NCBI GenBank assembly: GCA_964370315.1
Contig: CAYJIS010000003.1
Coordinates: 1-64,000 of the forward strand
Direction of reading: 5' to 3'
From: CAYJFX01 sp964370315
GTDB lineage: Bacteria > Spirochaetota > Spirochaetia > Treponematales > Treponemataceae
DNA: 64,000 bases
Part shown: positions 50,644 to 59,436 of the stretch, piece by piece
How positions within the stretch are numbered: the stretch's first letter is position 1
How the letters are laid out: the number at the start of each line of letters is the position of its first letter
Notes under the pieces: model-generated
Told to the model about the DNA's origin: nothing
The model's input: only the letters and a program-made list of their open reading frames with translations
The model's database searches: none
Made by a program: the position numbers and the translations under genes

Positions 50644-51783
50644 ATGGATTCAATTTTTACATGCGTACACAAAGATACTAATAGTAATGCTCGATGTGGT
50701 GTGCTTGAACTTCCACATGGAAAGGTAGAAACACCGGTTTTTATGCCTGTGGGTACCAACGCAACAGTTAAAGCAATTACAAAAGACGACTTAAAAGAAA
50801 TAGGCTTTGATATTATACTTGCAAATACCTATCATTTATATTTACGTCCAGGTGGTGATATACTTGAAAAAGCTGGTGGATTACATGGGTTTTCAGCTTG
50901 GGATAGAAATATACTTACAGATTCTGGTGGTTTTCAAGTTTTTTCGCTTAGTCCTTTTAGAAAAATTACAAAGGAAGGAGTTAAATTTCAAAGTCACATC
51001 GATGGATCAAAACATTTTTTAACGCCTGAGTATATTGTTGATATACAAGCACAATTTAATTCAGACATTCAAATGCAGCTTGATGTCTGTACAGGTTTTG
51101 GTATCTCTGAAAAAAAAGCAAAAGAAGCTCTTTATATAACACAGTTATGGACAGAGAGAGCAAAAAAACAGTGGCTTATGAGACGAGATGAAGGATATAA
51201 GGGATATCTTTTCCCTATTGTTCAAGGTAACTTTTTTAAAGACTTACGAAGAGAAAGCGTAGATTTTATTACTAAACTTGATTTTCCAGGAATTGCAATT
51301 GGGGGCTTATCAGTAGGAGAGCCATTTGATGAATATTGTGAATACTTAACATTTACATCGTCCTTATTACCAAACGACAAAGTACGCTATGTAATGGGAA
51401 TTGGTACACCCGATTATATTTTAGAGGCTATATCAAATGGCATAGATATGTTTGACTGCGTACTTCCAACACGTAATGCGAGAAACGGGACATATTTTAC
51501 TAAAAATGGTTCGATTAATATTAAAAAAGCTCAGTATGAGCAAGATTTTACACCAATAGATTCTGAATGTACTTGTAAAATCTGTAAAAATTATACAAAG
51601 GCTTATCTTAGACATTTATATAAAAATAATGAGATTTTAAGTTCAATGTTAGCGAGTTATCATAATGTAGCTTTTTTACATGCCATGATGAAAGATATTC
51701 GAATTGCAATACGTGAAAATAGATTTACAGAATATAAAACTGCATTTTTGAATAACTATAACTCGCAAAAAAATAGGAGTTAA
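50644..51783 (+). CDS. tgt: tRNA-guanine transglycosylase
   Basis: A 379-residue enzyme that replaces G34 of tRNAs with the queuosine precursor. Seen are ANTYHLYLRPG, the catalytic LTDSGGFQVFSL, GGLSVGE, the nucleophile region DCVLPTRNARNG and the zinc site CTCKICKNYTKAYLRH. Residues SDIQMQLDVC differ from the more usual MxFDEC. AATAGGAAAT serves as a weak ribosome binding site. The HEAT protein begins 1 nt after its stop. Confidence 0.95.
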   Translation: MDSIFTCVHKDTNSNARCGVLELPHGKVETPVFMPVGTNATVKAITKDDLKEIGFDIILANTYHLYLRPGGDILEKAGGLHGFSAWDRNILTDSGGFQVFSLSPFRKITKEGVKFQSHIDGSKHFLTPEYIVDIQAQFNSDIQMQLDVCTGFGISEKKAKEALYITQLWTERAKKQWLMRRDEGYKGYLFPIVQGNFFKDLRRESVDFITKLDFPGIAIGGLSVGEPFDEYCEYLTFTSSLLPNDKVRYVMGIGTPDYILEAISNGIDMFDCVLPTRNARNGTYFTKNGSINIKKAQYEQDFTPIDSECTCKICKNYTKAYLRHLYKNNEILSSMLASYHNVAFLHAMMKDIRIAIRENRFTEYKTAFLNNYNSQKNRS

Positions 51784-51784
51784 T

Positions 51785-53206
51785 ATGAAAAAATACATTA
51801 TACTATCTATATTATGTTTTTGTGTTTCATTATTTGTATATTCACAGGAAGCTATACAAACACAAAGTGAACAGACAAATGAAATTGTAGCTGAAGAAAC
51901 AGCTTCAACAATGAGTTCTACACAAGAGGAAGACACTAATACTTCAAGTGAGATAAAATCTCTAAAAGAAGAACGACTAGAAACACTTATGTTTGGTTTA
52001 GATGGGGAAGTGATTAATTTAATCAATACATTAATAGGGGAAGAAGATAATTCTTATACAAAAGAACTATCAGAGCTTTTTGAAACTGCAAGAAACGCTG
52101 CATTAAAAGATAAAATAATTGCATACTTTTCACACTTTGGTGATCCTTCATTAAAAGAATATGCTCTATATCTACTTGAAGACCCTTTTGATGAAAAAAA
52201 CTCAACAGTAAATGCGGTTATACAGTATGTAGGTGATCTTGAAATAGCTGAGGCATCTTCTTTGTTGGTAGATCTTATTGATTATGAAGAAGAGGCCTAC
52301 TTTAGTGCTGCCATCACTGCTTTGGGAAAAATTGGTGGTACAGAGGATGCTTTATTTTTAGTTGAATATTTAGAAAATGATTTACCAATTGCCCAACGTC
52401 AAAATGTTGTAAGGGCTCTTGCAAGCTTAGAAGAAGTTCAAACATATGATGCCCTTGTCGATATGGTCGAAAACGAAGATGAAAATAGTTATGTTAGAAT
52501 GTATGCAGCTGAAGCAATAGGGAAAATTAATCCGACTGAATCATTAGATATACTTACAGATTTATATAATTCAACTGACCCTAACTTACGAGAATATGCA
52601 ATAAAAGGCGTTTCTGCTAATTCTAGTCCAGAGGCTGAGAAACTGATAGCTATTGCATTACGTGATGACCATTATAAAGTTAGGCTTCAAGCTATAGATT
52701 CAATTAAAGAAAAAAACATTACAAGTGCAGCTCCAGCATTACTGTACCGAACAAAAAATGATAGTGAAAGTGCAATTAAGATTAAAGGTTATGATGTTAT
52801 GGCTTATTTGAATTATTCAGATGGCATTGATTACATGATCGACCTTTTAGAGGATGAACGGGTTGAAGATACCGTTAAAGCGCATGTTTCTAGTTCTTTA
52901 CTAAAATATAATATAAGTAAAGGTGTTGATGCTGTTATCATTTTAGCACTTAAGACTGTTAATGATGATAAAAAGAAAAACCTACGGTACGCCCTTGGTA
53001 AAGAGTTTGCAAAACATGAAAATGCTAAGTTTGAAAGCGTCTGTTCAGCTTATTTAGCGAGTAAAGATGTTGCAACGCAAGGTACAGGACTGGATATTTA
53101 TAGAAGAAATCCATATCTTAGTTTACGAGGTCAAGTTCAAAGTTTAACTGATGGAGCTGTCGCAAATAGTATAAAAGCTAAAGCAAAGAGCATACTTGAG
53201 GGATAA
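51785..53206 (+). CDS. Secreted HEAT-repeat protein
   Basis: A 473-residue protein with a signal peptide (about 1-20, ending VYSQ), a Ser/Thr/Glu-rich linker (about 21-60) and then repeated helical pairs (about 70-440) with HEAT-like features such as AEAIGKINPTESLDILTDLY and RNVVRALASLEE-type units. Such repeats usually bind proteins. It is probably periplasmic. ATAGGAGT overlaps the end of tgt as ribosome binding site, so the two are co-transcribed. No specific function can be assigned. A terminator follows. Confidence 0.78.
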   Translation: MKKYIILSILCFCVSLFVYSQEAIQTQSEQTNEIVAEETASTMSSTQEEDTNTSSEIKSLKEERLETLMFGLDGEVINLINTLIGEEDNSYTKELSELFETARNAALKDKIIAYFSHFGDPSLKEYALYLLEDPFDEKNSTVNAVIQYVGDLEIAEASSLLVDLIDYEEEAYFSAAITALGKIGGTEDALFLVEYLENDLPIAQRQNVVRALASLEEVQTYDALVDMVENEDENSYVRMYAAEAIGKINPTESLDILTDLYNSTDPNLREYAIKGVSANSSPEAEKLIAIALRDDHYKVRLQAIDSIKEKNITSAAPALLYRTKNDSESAIKIKGYDVMAYLNYSDGIDYMIDLLEDERVEDTVKAHVSSSLLKYNISKGVDAVIILALKTVNDDKKKNLRYALGKEFAKHENAKFESVCSAYLASKDVATQGTGLDIYRRNPYLSLRGQVQSLTDGAVANSIKAKAKSILEG

Positions 53207-53208
53207 AA

Positions 53209-53240
53209 AAAAGAGGAATACAATATGTATTCCTCTTTTA
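53209..53240 (+). terminator. Bidirectional terminator between HEAT gene and greA
   Basis: AAAAGAGGAATAC and GTATTCCTCTTTT form a 13-bp stem, with A- and T-runs at the ends, between converging genes. Confidence 0.88.
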
Positions 53241-53258
53241 CTATAATAAAACTCTACA

Positions 53259-55955
53259 TTAAAAGTCTGCTACTTTTATCGATGTAACAACATATGAATG
53301 GTTGTCTTCGTTTATAGTAAACTCAAGTTCCTGACCTTCTTTAGAATGAAGAAGAGCATGTCCAAGTGGAGACATATAGGAAATGATTTTATTATCAGGA
53401 TCGGATTCCCATGGACCAAAAATTGTAAACTCTTCTGTAGTATTTGTTTTTTTGTTTAACAATGTAACGGTGTTTCCAAATCCTACTTGAGCGACAGTTA
53501 CAGTAGAAGGATCAAATATTTGTGCTTTTTCAATTTCATCTTGTAATCGTCCAGCCGTATTATCTAGTTGGCTTTGTTTTTCTTTGGCAGCCTTATATTC
53601 AGCATTTTCTCTTAAGTCACCTTGTGCTAATGCTTCTCCAATTTCTTTAGAATTTTCAGGTATTTCCACTGTGACAATGTGTTCTAATTGCTGCTTTTTC
53701 TTATTTAACATACCTAGAGTTACAATTAATCCTTTTGGTGCAATAGCTTTTTCTTCAACTGCATTATGAAATTTAAATGTAGGATGCTTTTCAAGTATTC
53801 TATTTCTAACAGTCATCTTTATTGCAGGATCTAAGTCTTTTACATCATTGACTAGCGTGTATAATCTAGTTATAGTTTCCTCATCATTTTCAAGCATATA
53901 ATTTAGTAGAATATTATCTTTAAATAATATTTGCTGAATTTGACGAATAATTTTTTTATTCTCTGTTGTATCATGTTGATTAGCAATTTCTCTAAAACAA
54001 AGATTCATTGTTCTTACAAGAGTAATTAATTGCTTTTCAAATGAAAGCTCAGTACCTTTAAACCATTCTTCAGTTTGTGCTTCTTTAAAGAAAAATAGTG
54101 CTGCTTCTCTGTAGTCACGATAATTATCAAAGCTACTAATTGCTAATTGTTGTACCATGTCAGTGTGTCCGGTATTTAGAAGAGTAGTTAACATATCGTG
54201 ATGTAAAACTGTAGGGAAGAGTATTACATATTGTTCTGCCCAATTTGGTAATAGTGTTTTAATACAATGTAAGAAATCTTGTCTTAAAAACGTGTTTTTA
54301 GTATCTTTGAGCGAATTATATAATGTAACAGGGTTTTCTATTCCAGAATACAATTCTTCAAATGTAATTCTATTATTAGGGTCTAGGTGAGGGTGTTTGC
54401 TAATAATTCTTCTAATAACTAAAAAAGATGCTACGGTGTGTTCTGTAACAGTAGAAAAAGCCCTTAAATGCCCTGCAAAATAGTCAAACATATCTGCAAA
54501 TAATTCAGATTCAGTATCAGCTTCTTGAGAAAAACGCATTAAAATGTCGAGTCTCATAAAGAAAAGTTTTTGAGCTTTAAACTCGTTAGACAATTTTTCT
54601 TCTTGAGAAATAGCTCTTTCACGTACTGTATACATTGTAATGTCGTTAGGGTTTATACCAAAAGTAGGATCATTTTCAATTTGCTTTCGTGCTGTATTGC
54701 TCCAACTTGTCCACTCACTTGTAGTTAAAATTGAAGGTACTAATTCTGCTTTAATTCGCTTAAAGTCGCAGTTATTATCAAAACTCTTAATAATTGTCTT
54801 TAGTGCCCAAGCCTTATCTGATTTAACAAGCTTTGACAATTCATCTTTTGACTTTGTTGCTTTTAATACCCATATATGATCTTTATGCAAAGGTTGAAGT
54901 GCATTAACTGCCATTTTAAGAGACATTTCACGTACACCATATTTTTTGCCAAAGTTAATGGAAATCTCATCATTTTTAACTTGTTTAATAACTCCAACAC
55001 CCCATGTTCGATGGAAAACAAAGTTTTTAGCATCAAATGCAATATGTTTTTCAAAATCACTAATAGCTTCAAAAACATTTCGCCAGTTTTGGTTTAAGTT
55101 TGATATTTTTATATAATCTTCAAGTTGACTATGTTCTGAGTATTTACCTTTAAAACAATCTACTATTTCTTTTCGAGCCCAAGAATCCTTTTCATCGATA
55201 CCTAGTATAAGTTTTAATATATCAATTGATATGTTCCAGTCTTGTTTATCCTTATAATATACATATAAGTCTTGCATCAACGTAGCACTTCTGATAGCAG
55301 AAATTGTTTTTGCAATTTTTCGTTGTACAAGTAGAAAAAAATCTATTTCTTCTGGAATGAGACTAACAAGTTTAGTCCAAATTTCTTTAATTTGACTTTC
55401 TGTTTTCTTGTTTACGTATCGTAAAAGAGCTTTTTTATAATAGTCAATTGAATCTGTAGTATTGCCTTCTTTTTCGTAATGCTCAGCTAATAGTTTAGCA
55501 ATGTCTGCTTCTTCATAATCAAGGCGAACAATTGATTCGTAAATTTCCCAAACGGCTTCATTATTTTCTTCGTTGTATGATTCTGCTAGAGTTCTCAGTG
55601 CAAATTTATTGCTATCGTCTTCAGCAAGAATGCTTTCACATAAGTATATAACAACTGGACCTTTATGGTTATCTTGGAAAATATTAATCAATTCGATAAA
55701 AGAAGAGTTGTCAAGATTTTTTTTCTTAAGAGCAATCATGCCAGAAATGTACAAAGCGATTATGCTATGCTTTGTGTGGCTGAGATGTTCGTCACAAAGT
55801 TCTTGTATATCATCCATACAATTGTCTTTGTGGGCATTTTCAACTACATTGGCCAGTTCAATAAAGTGTGTTTTTGTATAGTTGCTGATTGCGGCCCTAG
55901 TCCATTTCTCTTCATTCAGCATGTCTTGTACTGATTTTATCAATGATTCTGACAT
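53259..55955 (-). CDS. greA: Long GreA-type transcription elongation factor
   Basis: An 898-residue protein. Only the last 165 residues or so are GreA: the coiled-coil tip GDLRENAEYKAAKEKQ with the acidic residues that restart backtracked RNA polymerase, and the FKBP-like C-terminal domain (FGNTVTLL, YMSPLGHALL). The first 700 residues are helical repeats of TPR/HEAT character with a small beta module (about 300-350, FHRTWGVGVIKQ). Long GreA forms are known from treponemes and Borrelia. TAGGAGA precedes the ATG. The role of the extension is unknown. Confidence 0.9.
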   Translation of the reverse strand: MSESLIKSVQDMLNEEKWTRAAISNYTKTHFIELANVVENAHKDNCMDDIQELCDEHLSHTKHSIIALYISGMIALKKKNLDNSSFIELINIFQDNHKGPVVIYLCESILAEDDSNKFALRTLAESYNEENNEAVWEIYESIVRLDYEEADIAKLLAEHYEKEGNTTDSIDYYKKALLRYVNKKTESQIKEIWTKLVSLIPEEIDFFLLVQRKIAKTISAIRSATLMQDLYVYYKDKQDWNISIDILKLILGIDEKDSWARKEIVDCFKGKYSEHSQLEDYIKISNLNQNWRNVFEAISDFEKHIAFDAKNFVFHRTWGVGVIKQVKNDEISINFGKKYGVREMSLKMAVNALQPLHKDHIWVLKATKSKDELSKLVKSDKAWALKTIIKSFDNNCDFKRIKAELVPSILTTSEWTSWSNTARKQIENDPTFGINPNDITMYTVRERAISQEEKLSNEFKAQKLFFMRLDILMRFSQEADTESELFADMFDYFAGHLRAFSTVTEHTVASFLVIRRIISKHPHLDPNNRITFEELYSGIENPVTLYNSLKDTKNTFLRQDFLHCIKTLLPNWAEQYVILFPTVLHHDMLTTLLNTGHTDMVQQLAISSFDNYRDYREAALFFFKEAQTEEWFKGTELSFEKQLITLVRTMNLCFREIANQHDTTENKKIIRQIQQILFKDNILLNYMLENDEETITRLYTLVNDVKDLDPAIKMTVRNRILEKHPTFKFHNAVEEKAIAPKGLIVTLGMLNKKKQQLEHIVTVEIPENSKEIGEALAQGDLRENAEYKAAKEKQSQLDNTAGRLQDEIEKAQIFDPSTVTVAQVGFGNTVTLLNKKTNTTEEFTIFGPWESDPDNKIISYMSPLGHALLHSKEGQELEFTINEDNHSYVVTSIKVADF

Positions 55956-56130
55956 TCATTCTCCTAAAAAACATAAATAATACGTTGTATTTTTTCTATT
56001 ACCGTGACGATTAAAGTGCGCATAAATGCAACTACTTAAATTTAACTAAGATATTATAACATTTTTTTAATTTTTACTCAAGTGTTATAGGCAATTATGT
56101 ACAGAAAGAAATAATTATTTGTGAAAGTGT

Positions 56131-57063
56131 TTATACTGAGTATAACTCATAAACTTCGTTATCTAAGATTCTTATCTTTAATAATATTTCGTTTATTTTT
56201 GCTCTTTCACCTGTCGTTGCAACATGGTGATCTATGAGCCAAAAATAATGATTTATTAATCTTGGTGTAAGGAGCGCTTTATCACTATTGTCTTCTTGAA
56301 TTTCACGTTCAAGGGCTAGAACTGACTGTCTAAGTTTTCCAGCTTCTAATGCTCGTAGTTCTCTTTTAACGTTAAATACCCCAAATAAAACACCATAAAC
56401 AGGAAGCCATTCATTTAACAAAGAACCAGTGTGGCCTTTAGATGCTGTTTGTTCTTTAAGTGTAGCAAATAATTCTGATTCTAAAAATTCATCATCAATA
56501 TCTTGTGGAGCAATAAAAAAAGCTTCACGAAACAAAACTTTCGCAGTTTTTTCTTCACCACAAAGTGCATAACAATCGCCTAATTCTGCGAGAATAGGAG
56601 CGCTACCACTTTGTAATGAGTTCGCATCTTGTAAAAAACGGATTGCACTTTCATAATTACCAAGGGCTTTGTAGCATAATCCAATCCTGCAAAGCATTTC
56701 AGCTTTAAGTGATTTATCCTTTTCGCTTAGCATGTATTGATAATTTTCTAAGGCAACCGTAAAAACGCCAGTTTTTGTTGCAAAAACAGCTTGTGTGTAT
56801 TTTTGTTCATCACTACCAATAAAGCGTATAAAATGAGTCCATTCATTTAAAAGCAATTCACCTCGTGAAAAAGCGGAAGTTAGAGGTTCTAGACGAGCAA
56901 ATACATCTTCCCAATACTTTGCACACTTGAGTGAAAAAATAATTTCTTTACTTTCTAATGAATGCATCAGTTCTTTTTCTAGGAAAACTTTAGCCTCATG
57001 GGGCTTTCCTTCTTTAAATGCACCAAAAGCTTTTAATAAGCCACTTTCTGATTGATTATACAC
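56131..57063 (-). CDS. Tetratricopeptide-repeat protein
   Basis: A 310-residue cytoplasmic protein (no signal peptide) rich in helical repeats. The clearest TPR units lie at about residues 120-190 (ALENYQYMLSEKDKSLKAEM, LCRIGLCYKALGNYESAIRF, ILAELGDCYALCGEEKTA). It starts with a GTG at 57063 and has no ribosome binding site; the promoter would give a leader of about 3 nt. It lies behind greA on the same strand, 175 nt upstream of it. Function unknown; TPR proteins act in protein contacts. Confidence 0.75.
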   Translation of the reverse strand: MYNQSESGLLKAFGAFKEGKPHEAKVFLEKELMHSLESKEIIFSLKCAKYWEDVFARLEPLTSAFSRGELLLNEWTHFIRFIGSDEQKYTQAVFATKTGVFTVALENYQYMLSEKDKSLKAEMLCRIGLCYKALGNYESAIRFLQDANSLQSGSAPILAELGDCYALCGEEKTAKVLFREAFFIAPQDIDDEFLESELFATLKEQTASKGHTGSLLNEWLPVYGVLFGVFNVKRELRALEAGKLRQSVLALEREIQEDNSDKALLTPRLINHYFWLIDHHVATTGERAKINEILLKIRILDNEVYELYSV

Positions 57064-57072
57064 GTTAGTATA

Positions 57073-57101
57073 ATTATGGCAGATAATTACTATTAAGTCA
57101 A
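57073..57101 (-). promoter_or_regulatory. Promoter of the TPR gene
   Basis: On the minus strand TTGACT (57096-57101), a 17-nt spacer and CATAAT (57073-57078) with an extended TGC. The expected start is 57066, three nt before the GTG. Confidence 0.5.
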
Positions 57102-57121
57102 TTACGAAAATACTGATACGT

Positions 57122-57133
57122 TTGTAGTTACAA
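57122..57133. promoter_or_regulatory. Dyad upstream of the GntR gene
   Basis: TTGTA-GT-TACAA is a perfect dyad between the two divergent promoters. The 9-base string TTTGTAGTT that starts one base before it recurs, reversed, in the leader of the binding-protein gene (58029-58037). It may be a regulator half-site. Confidence 0.35.
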
Positions 57134-57170
57134 TAATTGTATATTTTATATTAAATTGATTAAAATTAAT

Positions 57171-57199
57171 TTGACATTTTGTTCATTATAGGTAATACT
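57171..57199 (+). promoter_or_regulatory. Promoter of the GntR regulator gene
   Basis: TTGACA (57171-57176) and, 16-17 nt on, TAATACT (57193-57199). Directly downstream CTTATA/TATAAG (57198-57220) forms a spaced inverted repeat, a possible autoregulatory site. Confidence 0.5.
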
Positions 57200-57230
57200 T
57201 ATAATATATATTAGTATAAGAGAGCACAAT

Positions 57231-57902
57231 ATGAAAAATCTAAAATCCAAAAAACTTTATTTGCAAGTCTACGAAGAACTCAAAAACTATATTGTTAGGT
57301 ATAACTTTAAACCAGGAGATAAACTACCAACAGAAATGGAAATGGCCGAAAAGCTTGGTGTATCAAGAAATGTTCTCAGAGAGGCATTAAAAACTCTAGA
57401 AATAATTGGAGTTGTTTCATCAAAAAGTGGTGTTGGGATGTTCTTGAATGGATTTAATTCAAATTTTTTATCAAGTGTAATTTTCTTAAATTTAATTGCT
57501 GATGGTGTTGATTTAATTTCTCAAACTCAAGAGGTTAGAAAGGTTTTAGAGTTAGGATTTTCAAAAAAATGCTTTGACACAATTACAGATGCACAAATAG
57601 TAAAGTTAGATGAATGTTTAGACAAAATGAAAAATGAATCGGATGGGGTTGAGTTATACGCAATAGATTCTGAGTTTCACAGAATACTATATAAAAATAT
57701 TCAAAATGATGTTTTAAGTGCATTTATTGATGCTACTTGGAACTGTGAAAAATACTATCATGAAAAATTTATAAAAGACCATCTTAAAACATATGAAAAG
57801 CATAAAAAAATAGTAGATGCTTTAAAGAAAAAAGATTTTAATGAATACTATACTATTATGCAATATCACTTTTCTCACGAGTTTAAAATAGAAACAAAGT
57901 AA
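57231..57902 (+). CDS. GntR family regulator, FadR (FCD) subfamily
   Basis: A 223-residue DNA-binding protein. Residues about 8-75 form the GntR winged helix (LKNYIVRYNFKPGDKLPTEM, then KLGVSRNVLREALKTLEIIG) and residues about 90-220 an all-helical FCD effector domain with Asp/His positions typical of metal-binding members (SEFHRILY, and a late MQYHFSHEF). It stands directly before a sialic-acid uptake and breakdown cluster and most likely controls it. The NanR role is inferred from position. Ribosome binding site GAGAG is weak. Confidence 0.87.
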   Translation: MKNLKSKKLYLQVYEELKNYIVRYNFKPGDKLPTEMEMAEKLGVSRNVLREALKTLEIIGVVSSKSGVGMFLNGFNSNFLSSVIFLNLIADGVDLISQTQEVRKVLELGFSKKCFDTITDAQIVKLDECLDKMKNESDGVELYAIDSEFHRILYKNIQNDVLSAFIDATWNCEKYYHEKFIKDHLKTYEKHKKIVDALKKKDFNEYYTIMQYHFSHEFKIETK

Positions 57903-57977
57903 CTATTATGAATTGATACATTGATTTTAAACTTTTAAGATAATACACAAAAAAGTACAAAAAAGAAAAAAAAAACC

Positions 57978-58006
57978 TTGACAGTTCAAAAATCAGGGTT
58001 TATAAT
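57978..58006 (+). promoter_or_regulatory. Consensus promoter of the sialic-acid transport operon
   Basis: TTGACA (57978-57983), exactly 17 nt and TATAAT (58001-58006): both boxes match the sigma-70 consensus fully. Such a strong promoter normally needs repression, which fits the palindrome on its -10. Confidence 0.8.
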
Positions 58007-58016
58007 TCTAATTATA
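58001..58016. promoter_or_regulatory. Palindromic operator on the -10 box of the transport operon
   Basis: TATAATT-CT-AATTATA is a perfect 7+2+7 dyad covering the -10 box and the expected start of transcription. A second dyad, TGTAG-N6-CTACA, follows at 58020-58035 in the leader. Binding by the adjacent GntR regulator is inferred. Confidence 0.55.
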
Positions 58017-58055
58017 GTATGTAGGACAAACTACAAAATTTATGGAGGACGAATT

Positions 58056-59369
58056 ATGAAAAAAATTGCAACAATTACCGTTGTGGCTCTTCTAGCAGTT
58101 GGAATGCTTTTTGTTGGTTGCACACAAGAAGCCGAAGATGTTACTACCATAACTTGGTGGGCATTCCCAACATTTGCACAAACCGATGGTGGTTCAGGAG
58201 CTTATGAAAATGAACTTGCTGAACAATTCATGGCAGCAAATCCTGATATTAAAGTTAATGTAGAAATGATTGACTTTGCCAGTGGACCTGCAAAAATTAC
58301 TACTGCCATTGAAGGTGGAACTGCACCTGACATCGTGTTCGATGCACCAGGTCGAGTAGTAGAATGGGGTAAAGCAGGATATCTTGCTCCTGTAGATGAT
58401 ATTATTGCATCAAGTGGTTTAGAAAATGATATTACAACTACTGCTATTTTGCAAGCAAGCGGCGATGGTACAAATACTTGGATGTATCCGTTAAGTACTG
58501 CAGCCTTTACTATGGTAGTTAGTAAAACCGCTTTAGAAGAAGCTGGTTTATATGATGACTTTTTAAGTATCGTTGACATGGATGGAGATAGAACATGGAA
58601 AACTGATGACTTTATTGATCTTTCAAAAAAAATGGCTGCTGCTGGTTATCTAGGTGTAGAAATTTTTTCTAAAAGCCAAGGTGGAGACCAAGGTACAAGA
58701 GCTTTTATTCCTAATCTAGGTGGAGCAAGTATTACAAATGCTGCAGTTACAGAATATGCAATGGATACTCCAGAAGGTGTAGAGTCATTTGAAATCGTAG
58801 CTCAAGGCTTACAAGAAGGATGGCTATCACCTGGTATTTCTTCAGATGGCGGACAATCAATTACTAATTTTACAACTCCAATTAACTCAACTTTCTGGGC
58901 AATGGCTCTATGGTCACCAGGGTTAGAAATTCAACGCCAAGGTGAATTAGATGCATCTGGTATTGAAGTTCTTGCTATGCCTTTCCCATCTCCAAATGGA
59001 ACAGATACTACACTTGAATACTTAGTAAATGGTTTTGCTATTTTTGACAATGATGATGCAGAAAAAATTGCAGCATCTAAAAAGTTTATTGAATGGCTAT
59101 GTGATGATGAAACTGTTGGACCTCAAAATGTAAAAGCAACTAATGTATTTCCTGTTAGAAAGTCATTTGGAAACCTTTATGAAGGTAATGCTATGATGGA
59201 ATATTATTCTACACTAGAAAAATACTATAGTCCATATTACAACACAATTGACGGTTATGCTTCTATGAGACCACTTTGGTTTGGAACACTACAAAAGTTA
59301 ACAAACGGTGAAATTACTGGAGCAGAAGCTGCAAAAGAATTTACTGATGGTGCTAACGGCACTCTCTAG
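58056..59369 (+). CDS. ABC transporter sugar-binding lipoprotein (probable sialic acid)
   Basis: A 437-residue family 1 extracellular solute-binding protein. The N-terminus is a lipoprotein signal with lipobox LFVGC (Cys22). The mature part starts with TTITWWAFPTF and includes AAGYLGVEIF-type and WLCDDETVGPQN segments of carbohydrate binders. It captures substrate in the periplasm for the two permeases downstream; the link to sialic acid comes from the following nanA and epimerase genes. The ATG at 58056 is chosen for GGAGG at 58044-58048; an upstream TTG start lies in the promoter. A terminator-like hairpin follows. Confidence 0.87.
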   Translation: MKKIATITVVALLAVGMLFVGCTQEAEDVTTITWWAFPTFAQTDGGSGAYENELAEQFMAANPDIKVNVEMIDFASGPAKITTAIEGGTAPDIVFDAPGRVVEWGKAGYLAPVDDIIASSGLENDITTTAILQASGDGTNTWMYPLSTAAFTMVVSKTALEEAGLYDDFLSIVDMDGDRTWKTDDFIDLSKKMAAAGYLGVEIFSKSQGGDQGTRAFIPNLGGASITNAAVTEYAMDTPEGVESFEIVAQGLQEGWLSPGISSDGGQSITNFTTPINSTFWAMALWSPGLEIQRQGELDASGIEVLAMPFPSPNGTDTTLEYLVNGFAIFDNDDAEKIAASKKFIEWLCDDETVGPQNVKATNVFPVRKSFGNLYEGNAMMEYYSTLEKYYSPYYNTIDGYASMRPLWFGTLQKLTNGEITGAEAAKEFTDGANGTL

Positions 59370-59384
59370 TACGTAGTAAATTGT

Positions 59385-59419
59385 AAGGGGCAAGCAATTT
59401 TTTTGTTGCCCCTTTTTTT
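59385..59419 (+). terminator. Hairpin with T-run between binding protein and permease genes
   Basis: AAGGGGCAA and TTGCCCCTT form a 9-bp stem followed by T7. Inside an operon it probably works as a partial terminator or 3' stabiliser that keeps binding-protein mRNA above permease mRNA. Confidence 0.75.
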
Positions 59420-59436
59420 AAGCTAGGAGGAAAAGG

